Shown here: positions 1 to 8,813 of the stretch, one piece after another | Layout of the letters: each line of letters begins with the position of its first letter | Numbering within the stretch: position 1 is the first letter of the stretch | Source: Marinicella pacifica | Lineage (GTDB): Bacteria; Pseudomonadota; Gammaproteobacteria; Xanthomonadales; Marinicellaceae | Direction: 5' to 3' | Assembly (NCBI RefSeq): GCF_014636635.1 | Contig: NZ_BMEO01000006.1 | Coordinates: 62,001-126,000 of the forward strand | DNA length: 64,000 bases | Program-made: the position numbers and the translations under genes | Notes under the pieces: model-generated | What the model was told of the DNA's origin: nothing | What the model saw: only the letters and a program-made list of their open reading frames with translations | Database searches by the model: none

Positions 1-176
1 CACATTTGCATTACGAATTTATTTATAACGGCGTGCACCGCAATCCGCGTACCGTTGACCTGCCCAAAGCCGAACCCCTGGCCAAAGATAAGATGGCTGC
101 TTTTCATGATTATGCCCGTCCCATTTTGGGACAATTGCACAACATTAACCAAGGTTTGATCGCCCGCATTGAATGA
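1..176 (+). CDS. C-terminal end of an M23-family murein endopeptidase (partial)
   Basis: The reading frame enters from outside the window (first full codon at base 3) and stops at 174-176. The first residues read HLHYEF, matching the last metal-binding HxH of LytM/M23 zinc endopeptidases, followed by the family's usual NGVHRNPRTVDLPKAEPL tail. Such enzymes cut peptide cross-links in periplasmic peptidoglycan. The stop overlaps the anmK start (ATGA), so the two are probably translated together; pairing of a cell-wall hydrolase with a murein-recycling kinase makes sense. Only about 57 residues are visible, so the full architecture cannot be judged. Confidence 0.85.
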   Translation, partial: HLHYEFIYNGVHRNPRTVDLPKAEPLAKDKMAAFHDYARPILGQLHNINQGLIARIE

Positions 177-1255
177 AAACCTTGGGTGTGATGTCCGGCA
201 CATCTGCCGATGGCATTGATATTGTTCTTATCGAAGATGAACCTTTAACCCTGCTGGCCCGCGGTTATTTTGCTTTCGATAAAGCCTTAAAATCCCGGGT
301 GTTGGCGGCTATACAAAACAAACCCCTCACAGCTTCTGAAATGGCCGGTCTGGATGCCGATTTAGGCGAAGCTTACAGCGCTGCAATCAATCACTTTATT
401 ACCCACAATCAGATTGATAAAAGTAGCCTACGGGCGATTGGTTTGCATGGTCAGACGGTGGCACATTTGCCGGATAATGCAGTCCCAAACAGTTGGCAAT
501 TGGGCCATCCCGCCTGGGTGGCTGCGCAAACCGGTTTACCGGTTATTTGTGATTTCCGGCGCACGGATATAAGCCATGGCGGGCAGGGCGCACCTTTGGC
601 ACCGGCATTACATGAGGCATTATTTAAACAAACCGGAAGAACCATCGGCGTTTTAAACCTGGGTGGCATTGCCAATTTAACCCTGATTAATGATAATTTA
701 ATGGGCTTTGATGTGGGGCCGGCCAATTGTTTACTCGATGAATGGTGCCATCAATATACCGGCAAGGCTTACGATGATAAAGGCCAGTGGGGACAGGCCG
801 GCCAGGTCAGACAACCTTTACTTGAGGCCATGCTGAGTGATCCTTACTTTCGAAAACCCGCACCGAAAAGCACCGGTCGCGAATATTTCAACCAACGCTG
901 GTTGCGGGCTTTTTTAACAGACAATCCAATCCAGCCAGTTGATGTTCAACGTACATTGATAGAACTGGTGGTGCAATCTGTTCTCAGGGCTGTCAATAAC
1001 TGCCAACCATCGCCGGATCTGCTCATGGTTGCAGGCGGTGGAGTACACAACCATTTTTTAATGGCTTGTTTACAGCAAGGCTTGAAGTGTCCGGTGTTCA
1101 GTACCGAAAAGCAGGGTATCGGGGCAGATGATATTGAAGCGATGTTAATGGCCTGGTTGGCAGCTCGCCATTGTCGTGGCCTTAAAACCGATTTAAGGTC
1201 AGTCACCGGTTGTCAAAAAGCCCACGTCTATGGTATTTACTACGGCATTTACTGA
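173..1255 (+). CDS. anmK: Anhydro-N-acetylmuramic acid kinase
   Basis: AnmK converts 1,6-anhydro-MurNAc released by lytic transglycosylases into MurNAc-6-phosphate in the cytoplasm, a murein recycling step. The 360-residue length fits the family. The N-terminal phosphate-binding loop GTSADGID is at residues 9-16, and a GFDVGPAN segment near residues 178-185 holds the expected catalytic aspartate region; a second glycine-rich element (VAGGGVHN) lies near residue 287. The ATG overlaps the stop of the preceding M23 peptidase gene. The 3' end overlaps the convergent phosphatase gene by 7 bp. Confidence 0.97.
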   Translation: MKTLGVMSGTSADGIDIVLIEDEPLTLLARGYFAFDKALKSRVLAAIQNKPLTASEMAGLDADLGEAYSAAINHFITHNQIDKSSLRAIGLHGQTVAHLPDNAVPNSWQLGHPAWVAAQTGLPVICDFRRTDISHGGQGAPLAPALHEALFKQTGRTIGVLNLGGIANLTLINDNLMGFDVGPANCLLDEWCHQYTGKAYDDKGQWGQAGQVRQPLLEAMLSDPYFRKPAPKSTGREYFNQRWLRAFLTDNPIQPVDVQRTLIELVVQSVLRAVNNCQPSPDLLMVAGGGVHNHFLMACLQQGLKCPVFSTEKQGIGADDIEAMLMAWLAARHCRGLKTDLRSVTGCQKAHVYGIYYGIY

Positions 1256-1956
1256 TCCAGCACCAGCACAATGGCCGTGATGTTGTCAGACCCCCCGTTC
1301 TCAAGGGCCTTAATCAGAAGCTGATCACACAGCTCCCCCGGAGCCAGATTTTGTGACAAAATAGATGCGATTTCCGTATCATCCACTTCTTCGGTTAAAC
1401 CATCACTGCAGACCAGGAATTTATCCCCCGGTTGCCAGAGATCAGTCACTCTGGCAATATTTAATTCACTGTTGTCGGTCACACCCAGTGCCTGAGTGAC
1501 CACATTACGGTGCGGATGATTGCGAGCCTGATCGCGGGTGATGAGCTGCTGATCAACCAGCTCCTGAACATAGGAATGATCTGAACTAATGGCAGTCAGT
1601 TCACCATCCCGAAAGCGATATATGCGTGAATCGCCAACCCAGGCACAATGACATTGTTGTGCATCAAACCGGACAATCGCAACCGTGGTTCCCATCGGCA
1701 ACTGGCTTTGCTTTTCCAATGAACAGGCGATTATGGCGTCATTCGCTCGGTAAATGGTATCGGACAAATCATTGTCTTCGACAAGACCCGCCATAATATA
1801 ATCACGTGCCAGGGCACTGGCGATTTCACCATGGTCATGACCGCCCATACCGTCGGCCACCAGGAAGATGTGTTTGTCTGCATCAATGCCGTAAGTGTCT
1901 TCGTTGTGACTGCGTTTAATGCCTTCGTGGCTATTATGGGCCAACCGATAATTCAT
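1249..1956 (-). CDS. PP2C-type serine/threonine protein phosphatase
   Basis: A metal-dependent (Mg/Mn) protein phosphatase of the bacterial Stp1/PrpC type. Visible PP2C motifs are RSHNEDTYG (early metal-binding acidic residue), FLVADGMGGH, CAWVGDSRIYR, and CSDGLTEEVDD followed by GSDNITAIVL near the C-terminus. The start is placed at the ATG at 1954-1956 (MNYRLAHNSHEG), where family similarity begins; a frame extending to 2019 adds 21 non-family residues. The protein is then 235 residues with no membrane segment, so cytoplasmic. No Ser/Thr kinase gene is adjacent in the window, so its substrate is unknown. It overlaps anmK tail-to-tail. Confidence 0.93.
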   Translation of the reverse strand: MNYRLAHNSHEGIKRSHNEDTYGIDADKHIFLVADGMGGHDHGEIASALARDYIMAGLVEDNDLSDTIYRANDAIIACSLEKQSQLPMGTTVAIVRFDAQQCHCAWVGDSRIYRFRDGELTAISSDHSYVQELVDQQLITRDQARNHPHRNVVTQALGVTDNSELNIARVTDLWQPGDKFLVCSDGLTEEVDDTEIASILSQNLAPGELCDQLLIKALENGGSDNITAIVLVLDQ

Positions 1957-2118
1957 ATTTTTAGGGTAATAGAATATTTTTTGTAAATCATACTTATAGA
2001 TCTTGTCAACCACAAACAACTTTGTTTGAAAACAAAGCCAAAAGAATAAAAATCGTGGGTGGTTTCATAAAATTTATACAGCGACATTAAGTATAACGAA
2101 AAAAACACCCTAAAACTG

Positions 2119-3408
2119 TCAATTATTTTTTTCTTTTTGTTGTTGCCAGGCCATCAGCTTGCGGTAAATCATAATGTTTTCCACATAAGTTCGTGCGGTT
2201 TTACCATCGGCGGCACCATGCTTTAAGGTTTTTGCCACCGCAGGCTTATTGAGCTGGGGTAAGAAATTTTTAACATCATTCCATAAATCGGGGTTTTTAC
2301 CCTGTCGCTGGGTTAAAATCCGCGCATCTTCTAAATGGCCGTAACCCATGTTGTAAGCGGCCAATGCCAATTTGGTGCGATCCGTGTCACGAATGCGTTG
2401 TGGTAACTTGTTTTTCATTTTTCTGAAATACTTAATGCCGCCGCGCAAACTTTGAACAGGATCAATGCGGTCTTTAACCCCCATTTCTTTGGCCGTAAAG
2501 CGGGTCAGCATCATCAAACCTTTGACGCCTGTGATGGATGTGGCATCCAGTTCCCAGTGGGACTCTTGATAACTCATGGCTGCCAGCAACATGGCATCAA
2601 AACCCATTTCATCAGCCACCTCATAGACCCAGTGTTTAACGATTGGCCAGTTACTTTTCAGCTTGTTAAAAAACGTGACTGTGTTGGCGGTGTCAATATC
2701 AGGAATATAATGCAATAAGTTTTGTTTGTAATCCTCAAACAAACCCAGCCGTTGGCCTTCGGTAATAAATTGATTAAGTTTTTGCAACAATCGATCTGAT
2801 TGAACTCGCCGTGCCATCAATGCCACCTTTTGGTTATTTGAAACCTGAATCGGCGTATAAAGACCCGGTATAAAGTTCTGATAGATGGCGATGATTTCAC
2901 TGTCGCCAAGTGTAAAATCAATGTTTTTTGAATTGATTTCACGAATGATATCAAATAAGGAATGGACTTCACTGATAACAATATGGTCTCGCTGATCTGC
3001 TGCGAACTGATTTAATAATTCCACATAACTGCTGCCTTTAATCAAATAACCGGTGGCACCGGCTAATTCCGATAAATCTTCAATATCCCGATAGTCATAG
3101 TGGGTCACCAATGAAACGGAGGTGTTGTTAATTGGTTGGGTAAATTTAAAATGTTCCAGACGCTTTTTGGTGACGGTTAAATGACCGCCGGCGAGATCAA
3201 TGATGCCACTTTTCAAATCATTAAACAGTTGACCATTGTTATCATAAGGTATCACCTCAAGCTTCAGACCATTCGAGTCACAGAAGGATTTAAGAATCTG
3301 GTATTCATAGCCGGCTCGGGATGAACCGTCTTCAAAATAAGACAGTAAAGAGGTCTGTGTGCCGTAACGCAATGCCCCGCGTTTTTGAATGTAATCCCAT
3401 TGGCTCAT
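2119..3408 (-). CDS. MltF-like lytic transglycosylase with solute-binding domain
   Basis: The N-terminal half (about residues 10-230) is a periplasmic solute-binding (SBP_bac_3) domain, starting with a typical KRGALRYGTQTS strand; the C-terminal half (about 250-400) is a goose-lysozyme/SLT domain. YQESHW near residue 282 carries the catalytic glutamate, followed by the ITGVKGLMML and AAYNMGYGH motifs. This matches MltF (YfhD), which cleaves glycan strands to 1,6-anhydro-MurNAc, the substrate AnmK recycles. The ATG at 3406-3408 would give a protein with no export signal. The same frame continues upstream with a hydrophobic segment (KYILLLWIPVIWW) but has no ATG, GTG or TTG before a stop at 3502-3504, so the true start is unresolved. 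Confidence 0.88.
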   Translation of the reverse strand: MSQWDYIQKRGALRYGTQTSLLSYFEDGSSRAGYEYQILKSFCDSNGLKLEVIPYDNNGQLFNDLKSGIIDLAGGHLTVTKKRLEHFKFTQPINNTSVSLVTHYDYRDIEDLSELAGATGYLIKGSSYVELLNQFAADQRDHIVISEVHSLFDIIREINSKNIDFTLGDSEIIAIYQNFIPGLYTPIQVSNNQKVALMARRVQSDRLLQKLNQFITEGQRLGLFEDYKQNLLHYIPDIDTANTVTFFNKLKSNWPIVKHWVYEVADEMGFDAMLLAAMSYQESHWELDATSITGVKGLMMLTRFTAKEMGVKDRIDPVQSLRGGIKYFRKMKNKLPQRIRDTDRTKLALAAYNMGYGHLEDARILTQRQGKNPDLWNDVKNFLPQLNKPAVAKTLKHGAADGKTARTYVENIMIYRKLMAWQQQKEKNN

Positions 3409-3637
3409 AGCTACCCAGGGGCTGGTTAAACTCCACCAGATAACTGGAATCCATAACAGCAGTATGTATTTATGTTGGGGCGTGATGGTTTTTATGTTGA
3501 TTCAAAGACCTGATCAAAGTTTGTTCATAAAACCATGCCGTACGCCAAAAGTCAATATCGGAGTGACTGAAAAATCGTTTAAGAATCCCGGTTATGAATT
3601 GTTTATAATGTCCTGTTTTAAAACCAAGGAGAATACC

Positions 3638-4030
3638 GTGAGTTTAATCAGCACCCCCATATCTGTCGGTGAATTATTGGACAAAGTCACCATACTGGAA
3701 ATTAAACAGGACAAAATTAAAGCGGCCGACAAACTAAAAAATGTTCGCCATGAGCTGCATTTACTGCAGTCGATTTGTGAACAGGAAAATCTGTTAAACG
3801 ATGAAGTTAAAGCACAAAAACAGGCTTTAAAAGCTGTTAACCTCAGACTGTGGGCAATTGAAGATGATATTCGTATCAAAGAGAAAAAAGGTGAATTTGA
3901 CGAGGATTTTATTCAACTGGCCCGGCGTGTTTATTTTGAGAATGACGACCGCGCTGCCATCAAAAAACAGATCAATTTAATGACCGGTTCCCAGCTTATT
4001 GAAGAAAAATCCTACCAGGATTACCGTTGA
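3638..4030 (+). CDS. DUF6165 family protein
   Basis: A 130-residue protein starting from a GTG at 3638-3640, chosen because an AAGGAG ribosome-binding site ends 7 bases upstream and family similarity (TPISVGELLDKVTILEIK) begins immediately after. An open frame extends further upstream but the added residues look non-coding. The sequence is charged and mostly helical (ISVGELLDK, ARRVYFENDDRAAIKKQIN) with no signal or membrane segment. The family occurs in proteobacteria, often near polysaccharide or glycosyltransferase genes, but has no established function that I know of. A TATAAT box at 3604-3609 could be its -10 element. Confidence 0.8.
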   Translation: MSLISTPISVGELLDKVTILEIKQDKIKAADKLKNVRHELHLLQSICEQENLLNDEVKAQKQALKAVNLRLWAIEDDIRIKEKKGEFDEDFIQLARRVYFENDDRAAIKKQINLMTGSQLIEEKSYQDYR

Positions 4031-4131
4031 TGCGCGATTTTAGGTCGCATACATTCAAATATAAGTCATACCTATTACCGACTTGTTTATTAGCAATGTT
4101 ATAATCCTGAGTATTTAAACAGAAGACCCGT

Positions 4132-5094
4132 ATGAAAGGACACATAAAAAGAACAGAGGAAGACATCATTGTATTAGGGTTAATCGGGATTTACACCCTT
4201 GCGGTGGGTTTATTGGGATTTTACCGGTTGTGGCGTCAGGAATACGATATGATGCTTCTGGACTGGTTTCTGGTCGCCATATCAACAGCCATATTTATCT
4301 ACCATTGGCGCAGCGGCAACACCCGTTTGGCCAGTTATTATGTGGCTGTGTTATCGGTTATCGGTGTTGAATTAACGGTGGCATTTAAGGGTATCGGCCA
4401 AATCATGTGGGCTTATCCGGCGGTGACGCTGGTGTTTTATTTGTTGCCACCCAAACATGCCATAACACTGTGGACCATAGGTTTGATCATCCTGGCAGTA
4501 CAAATTATCGATGCCCCTCTGATTGAACTGGTTTTAATTTCTTCGACCTTGATTGTTACCAGTTTGTTCTGTGTGTTATTTGCTTATAAAATGAAACAGC
4601 AAAATGATAATCTGCGTAAAATTTCACGTCAGGATGTGATGACCAAAGTGCATAACCGCCGGGCGTTTTATGAAGATTTAAAACGGCTCAAAGCCACAGG
4701 AGACAGCATAACCGCCATTTTTATTGATGTGGATAATTTTAAAAATGTGAATGATCGGCTGGGCCATGTGGAAGGTGATCTGGTGCTGCAATTGGCCACG
4801 GATATCATTAAACAGTCTCTGGAACCCAAAGACCGATTATACCGTATGGGTGGTGATGAATTTGTCGCCATGTCGCGCCATTTGAGCTGGCAAAAAGTCT
4901 GCGAACTGGCGCATAAGGTGCACCGGAAATTTGCCAACAGTGCACTGGCCAAAAAACATAACTTAACCCTGTCGATGGCGGTGGGAAATCGTCAGGATGA
5001 TGAGTCTTTAAGTCAATGGTTAAACCGCTTAGACGCCGCCTTATATGATGCCAAAAAGAAAGGCCGTAATCAGGTTGTGTATTTAAGTGATTAG
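4132..5094 (+). CDS. Membrane-bound diguanylate cyclase (GGDEF)
   Basis: Residues about 15-165 contain five or six hydrophobic segments; the rest is a GGDEF domain that would make cyclic di-GMP from two GTP at the inner face of the inner membrane. The signature RMGGDEFV is intact near residues 238-245, and DVMTKVHNRRAF marks the usual domain start. The inhibitory I-site RxxD, expected five residues before GGDEF, reads ExxD here, so product inhibition at that site is probably lost. There is no EAL domain. A TATAAT at 4100-4105 is a plausible -10 box. The membrane sensor part resembles no family I can name. Confidence 0.93.
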   Translation: MKGHIKRTEEDIIVLGLIGIYTLAVGLLGFYRLWRQEYDMMLLDWFLVAISTAIFIYHWRSGNTRLASYYVAVLSVIGVELTVAFKGIGQIMWAYPAVTLVFYLLPPKHAITLWTIGLIILAVQIIDAPLIELVLISSTLIVTSLFCVLFAYKMKQQNDNLRKISRQDVMTKVHNRRAFYEDLKRLKATGDSITAIFIDVDNFKNVNDRLGHVEGDLVLQLATDIIKQSLEPKDRLYRMGGDEFVAMSRHLSWQKVCELAHKVHRKFANSALAKKHNLTLSMAVGNRQDDESLSQWLNRLDAALYDAKKKGRNQVVYLSD

Positions 5095-5153
5095 GCTATG
5101 TATAAAGCAACAGTTAATGACCTGTTATATCAAGATTATTACCCAGTCTGACC

Positions 5154-8100
5154 ATGATGTCTGAACAAGGCGCCATCCAAATTTATTACAGTGCCCGGGT
5201 TAATCGATTGGTTGATGCCCTCAATAGCGACATTAAATCCCATTATGGTAAGCAGCCAAATCCGCTCAAACCACTTAGCATCATTGTTCCTAATGGCCAC
5301 ATCCAAAAATACCTGAATCGCCGCTTAACTGAAATTAATGGTATTGTTGCCAATCTGGAATTTCCGTTTTTGGAAAGCGGACTGTACCAGGCGTTAAGCG
5401 ACACACAACGCCAAAAAACACCCTCTTTGCTGTCCGTTCAGGACATGGAGTTAGCGCTGTGGGGCTTTTTCTGTAACGCCGATAATCAAGGTGATCCTGT
5501 TTTGTCGCCGTTATATGACTATTTATTCAGCCAACAAAACCCGGTGTTGCTCAGTCAAAAACGCTGGCAGCTGGCAGAACAGCTGGCTTTGTTATTTATT
5601 GATTATGAGTTATCACGCCCGGATATGATTGCGGCCTGGTTAGCAGGCCGCTTATTTTTCAGCCATAGTCAAAATAAACGATTAAAACAGATTGAAGCCG
5701 CTCAGCGCGCTGTTTATCTGGATTTGTTTAAAGGGACCAATCATGGTGTGACGTTAAATGGTTTGTTGCAAGCCCTTGAGCCCGAACAACCACAACAATC
5801 TCAATCCCTGTTTTTGTTTGTACCATCACGTCTCAGCCCGTTGCATCGACACATTATTCTGTTATTGGCACAGTATTATCCGGTTCATATTTATCATTTT
5901 AATGTTTGTCGTGAATTCTGGCAGGATTTGGAAACGGATGCCGAAATAAGCTGGCGCCAATCCATTCAACAGCTGGATTTAACTGCCACCGATGCCAATG
6001 GCCATGCCCTTGAAAATTCTGATCAATCATTAACTGAAGAATTGTTTTTCGATTTAGACGCCGGTTTAGATGACTATGAAAACCCTTTATTAAAAGCCTG
6101 GGGCAAACCCGGCCGGGAAACCCTGCGCCTGTTGAGTGACCTGGAAAATGATGCCATACATGCCGGTATCGGCTATCAAGATGACTTGTTAGATGAACAT
6201 GCCGAAACGATTGATTCGCCGACCTGTACCTTACAGGCCTTACAGCACAGCATATTAAATCGCATTCCGGGTGATCAATCGCAACATGCCTTAAAAACCA
6301 CGGTACAACTGGCGGCCGCACCCTCCATTGAAGTTGAAGTAAGCCAGGTTTATAACAGTATCCTCTATGAACTGAAACAAGATCCGTCTCTGCAATTAAC
6401 CGATATCGCGGTACTGGTGATTGATATGCCATCCTATCGCTATGTCATTGAACAGGTGTTTGATCGCTTAAATCGGCATGTGATGAGTCCTTTGCGTTAT
6501 AGCATCAGTGATTCCAACGCCGGTGAAGAAAGCTTATATGCGCGTGCTGTCAGTCAATTATTGATGATTTTAGAAACAGACTTTATCCGCGATGAGGTGT
6601 TTGCATTTTTGACCAACCCTTGTGTCATGGCAGCCCTTGGTAGTCATTCAGGTGAAATGGATGCCTGGTTACAAACCGCCGTGGACTTAGGCATTTACCG
6701 TGGATTTCAGCATCTCTATGCATCGCCTGATTCAGAAACCGGCCGTCTTTATACCTGGCAACAAGGCTTACAGCGTTTACATCGCTCACTGGTACAATCC
6801 AATGCCGACAGGAGTTCATTAAACAGCCATGAAATAGGGCGCTTGTCGGTGGTCATGACACGCCTGAATGGCTTTAAATCCATACTTAATCAGCCGCTAA
6901 GCGGTCGTCAATGGCAGCCCAGTTTGCAAAATTTATTCGATACATTTATTGCCGTTCCGGCGGATTATCAACATGAGGAATCGGTGGCACTGGCCTTAAG
7001 CCGGGATTTACAGCAATTAGCGGATCAGCAACCGGACCTCCAACTGGGCTATCATGATATGAAGCAGTACCTGTTATCACGTCTGACTAACATGGATGCC
7101 GGACGGGGCCGTTATTTATCCGGCGGCGTGGTCTGTGCCGCCTTACAACCGATGCGACCTGTGCCTTTTAAAATCACCTATGTGTTGGGCCTGGGGGAAG
7201 CTAAATTTCCGGGTCAAATTCGACACAACACCCTGGATTTAGCGGCTTATTCACGTCGTATCGGTGATATTAATCAGGTTGAGAACAATAAATATTTGTT
7301 TTTAGAAACGCTGATGAGCAGCCAGAATAAACTATTTTTATCCTATATCGCCCGCGATGAAAATACCGGTGATTCCCTGGCGCCGAGTGTGGTGGTCAAT
7401 GATGTCATCGACTGGTTTGATCAAAATGACAACGCACATCTGCCCATCGTTCATTTGCCTTTATCACTGGCGGACAATTTTAAATTACAAACACAGCTTG
7501 ATAATCCATCCTTAGTTCAAAACCACAGCATACGTGATTATCTCCTGTATCGCCACCAACTGAACCCTGACATCACATGGTCTGAAGAAGACCTGGCAAC
7601 GATGACCGTCGAGCAGCGGACTGAAATAAATCGTTTTGCATCACTGAATGATGGTCATTTCGGTCAATCGATTCAAGAAGAAGCCACTTCTGAGTCGGTG
7701 ATTGATTTAACACTGTCAGCATTAAATGACTATCTGATTAACCCCACTGAAACCATTTTTGCTCAACAGGGCGGCGTGTTAACGCGCATTGAAGACACCG
7801 AATTATTGAGTGATGAGCCGTTACGCATCAACCCTTTGGATAAACACCAGATATTAAATCAAGCGGTGGCCACTGATTTAAAGCTGAACCCGGATCAGGC
7901 GGTTAGTAAACCTGATTTGGCGTCAGTATTAGATCATCACTATCATCTTTATTTACAACAAAGTCGGGTCCCCATTCCATTATTTGCGTCTATTGAGCCG
8001 CTTAAACAGATTCAGGATATCGATGAGTATCAGTCACTTAAAAGCGCTATTGAAAGTAATCAGTTATTACCCTTAAATGGCAATTTAGTTATTGGTTCAG

Positions 8101-8813
8101 CCTACAGCCAAGTAACCGTGGCGCAACAATTAACGGCTGTTGATTTGGGTGAAATTAACGGGCAAGTGTGCCAATTGTCGGCATCGATGGCTCACCTAAT
8201 GAAAAATAAACAGCAACAAATCGCTGCCCAGGTGGTTATTCGTGCCGGCAAGTATGATAAAGATAAAAGTTATCAGTTATTGCTTAAAGCCTTTTTAGAT
8301 TGGTGTGTACTGCTGTTACATGATGCCATATCGGTGGCTGAAAACCATCAGGTTTGGCTTATTTTTCAGGATAAAGTCATCACTCAAAATTTCCGCCGGG
8401 ATTTAATCAATAAAAAAATAATTAACAATTATTTAAAGCATTTGTGTCATCACTTTATGGACGCCAATAACGATTATCTGCCGTTAGAGTTGCACAAAGT
8501 TCTGAGCTTTAAATGCACCCAAAAAGATGATGCCCAACCCATTAAAGTATACCCCTTTAAAACGCAGATATATTTTGCCTATCAGGACTTACCCGGTCAC
8601 TTACTGGATTCATTGCGTTACAACTACCGTCAGGCCTTGGCCTCAGCCGATGAAGTGAAGGCAACGTTCGGCGGTCAAAAGTCACCGGCCTATAATGAAA
8701 TCAAAAGTCTGCTTCATTACCCGGCGTCAGAAAACGTTTTGCTTGATTACCAAAATCGGTTTATGTTGTTTTTTGCCCTGTTAGACGGCATTGATATCAG
8801 GAACATACCATGA
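5154..8813 (+). CDS. recC: Exodeoxyribonuclease V subunit gamma
   Basis: RecC is the subunit of the RecBCD helicase-nuclease that splits the duplex and scans for Chi. The 1219-residue length and N-terminus (IQIYYSARVNRLVDALNSDI) fit, as do VPNGHIQKYLNRRL, LFVPSRLSPLHRHIILLLAQ and the later GGVVCAALQPMRPVPFK segment characteristic of RecC. It is followed by recB with a 4-base ATGA overlap, giving the gene order recC-recB-recD without the ptrA gene found in E. coli. Two consecutive ATG codons (5154 and 5157) make the exact start uncertain by one residue. Confidence 0.95.
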   Translation: MMSEQGAIQIYYSARVNRLVDALNSDIKSHYGKQPNPLKPLSIIVPNGHIQKYLNRRLTEINGIVANLEFPFLESGLYQALSDTQRQKTPSLLSVQDMELALWGFFCNADNQGDPVLSPLYDYLFSQQNPVLLSQKRWQLAEQLALLFIDYELSRPDMIAAWLAGRLFFSHSQNKRLKQIEAAQRAVYLDLFKGTNHGVTLNGLLQALEPEQPQQSQSLFLFVPSRLSPLHRHIILLLAQYYPVHIYHFNVCREFWQDLETDAEISWRQSIQQLDLTATDANGHALENSDQSLTEELFFDLDAGLDDYENPLLKAWGKPGRETLRLLSDLENDAIHAGIGYQDDLLDEHAETIDSPTCTLQALQHSILNRIPGDQSQHALKTTVQLAAAPSIEVEVSQVYNSILYELKQDPSLQLTDIAVLVIDMPSYRYVIEQVFDRLNRHVMSPLRYSISDSNAGEESLYARAVSQLLMILETDFIRDEVFAFLTNPCVMAALGSHSGEMDAWLQTAVDLGIYRGFQHLYASPDSETGRLYTWQQGLQRLHRSLVQSNADRSSLNSHEIGRLSVVMTRLNGFKSILNQPLSGRQWQPSLQNLFDTFIAVPADYQHEESVALALSRDLQQLADQQPDLQLGYHDMKQYLLSRLTNMDAGRGRYLSGGVVCAALQPMRPVPFKITYVLGLGEAKFPGQIRHNTLDLAAYSRRIGDINQVENNKYLFLETLMSSQNKLFLSYIARDENTGDSLAPSVVVNDVIDWFDQNDNAHLPIVHLPLSLADNFKLQTQLDNPSLVQNHSIRDYLLYRHQLNPDITWSEEDLATMTVEQRTEINRFASLNDGHFGQSIQEEATSESVIDLTLSALNDYLINPTETIFAQQGGVLTRIEDTELLSDEPLRINPLDKHQILNQAVATDLKLNPDQAVSKPDLASVLDHHYHLYLQQSRVPIPLFASIEPLKQIQDIDEYQSLKSAIESNQLLPLNGNLVIGSAYSQVTVAQQLTAVDLGEINGQVCQLSASMAHLMKNKQQQIAAQVVIRAGKYDKDKSYQLLLKAFLDWCVLLLHDAISVAENHQVWLIFQDKVITQNFRRDLINKKIINNYLKHLCHHFMDANNDYLPLELHKVLSFKCTQKDDAQPIKVYPFKTQIYFAYQDLPGHLLDSLRYNYRQALASADEVKATFGGQKSPAYNEIKSLLHYPASENVLLDYQNRFMLFFALLDGIDIRNIP

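Noticed and set aside
3464-3637. N-terminal extension of the DUF6165 gene
   Set aside because: The extra 58 codons overlap the MltF signal region and promoter; a strong AAGGAG precedes the GTG at 3638.
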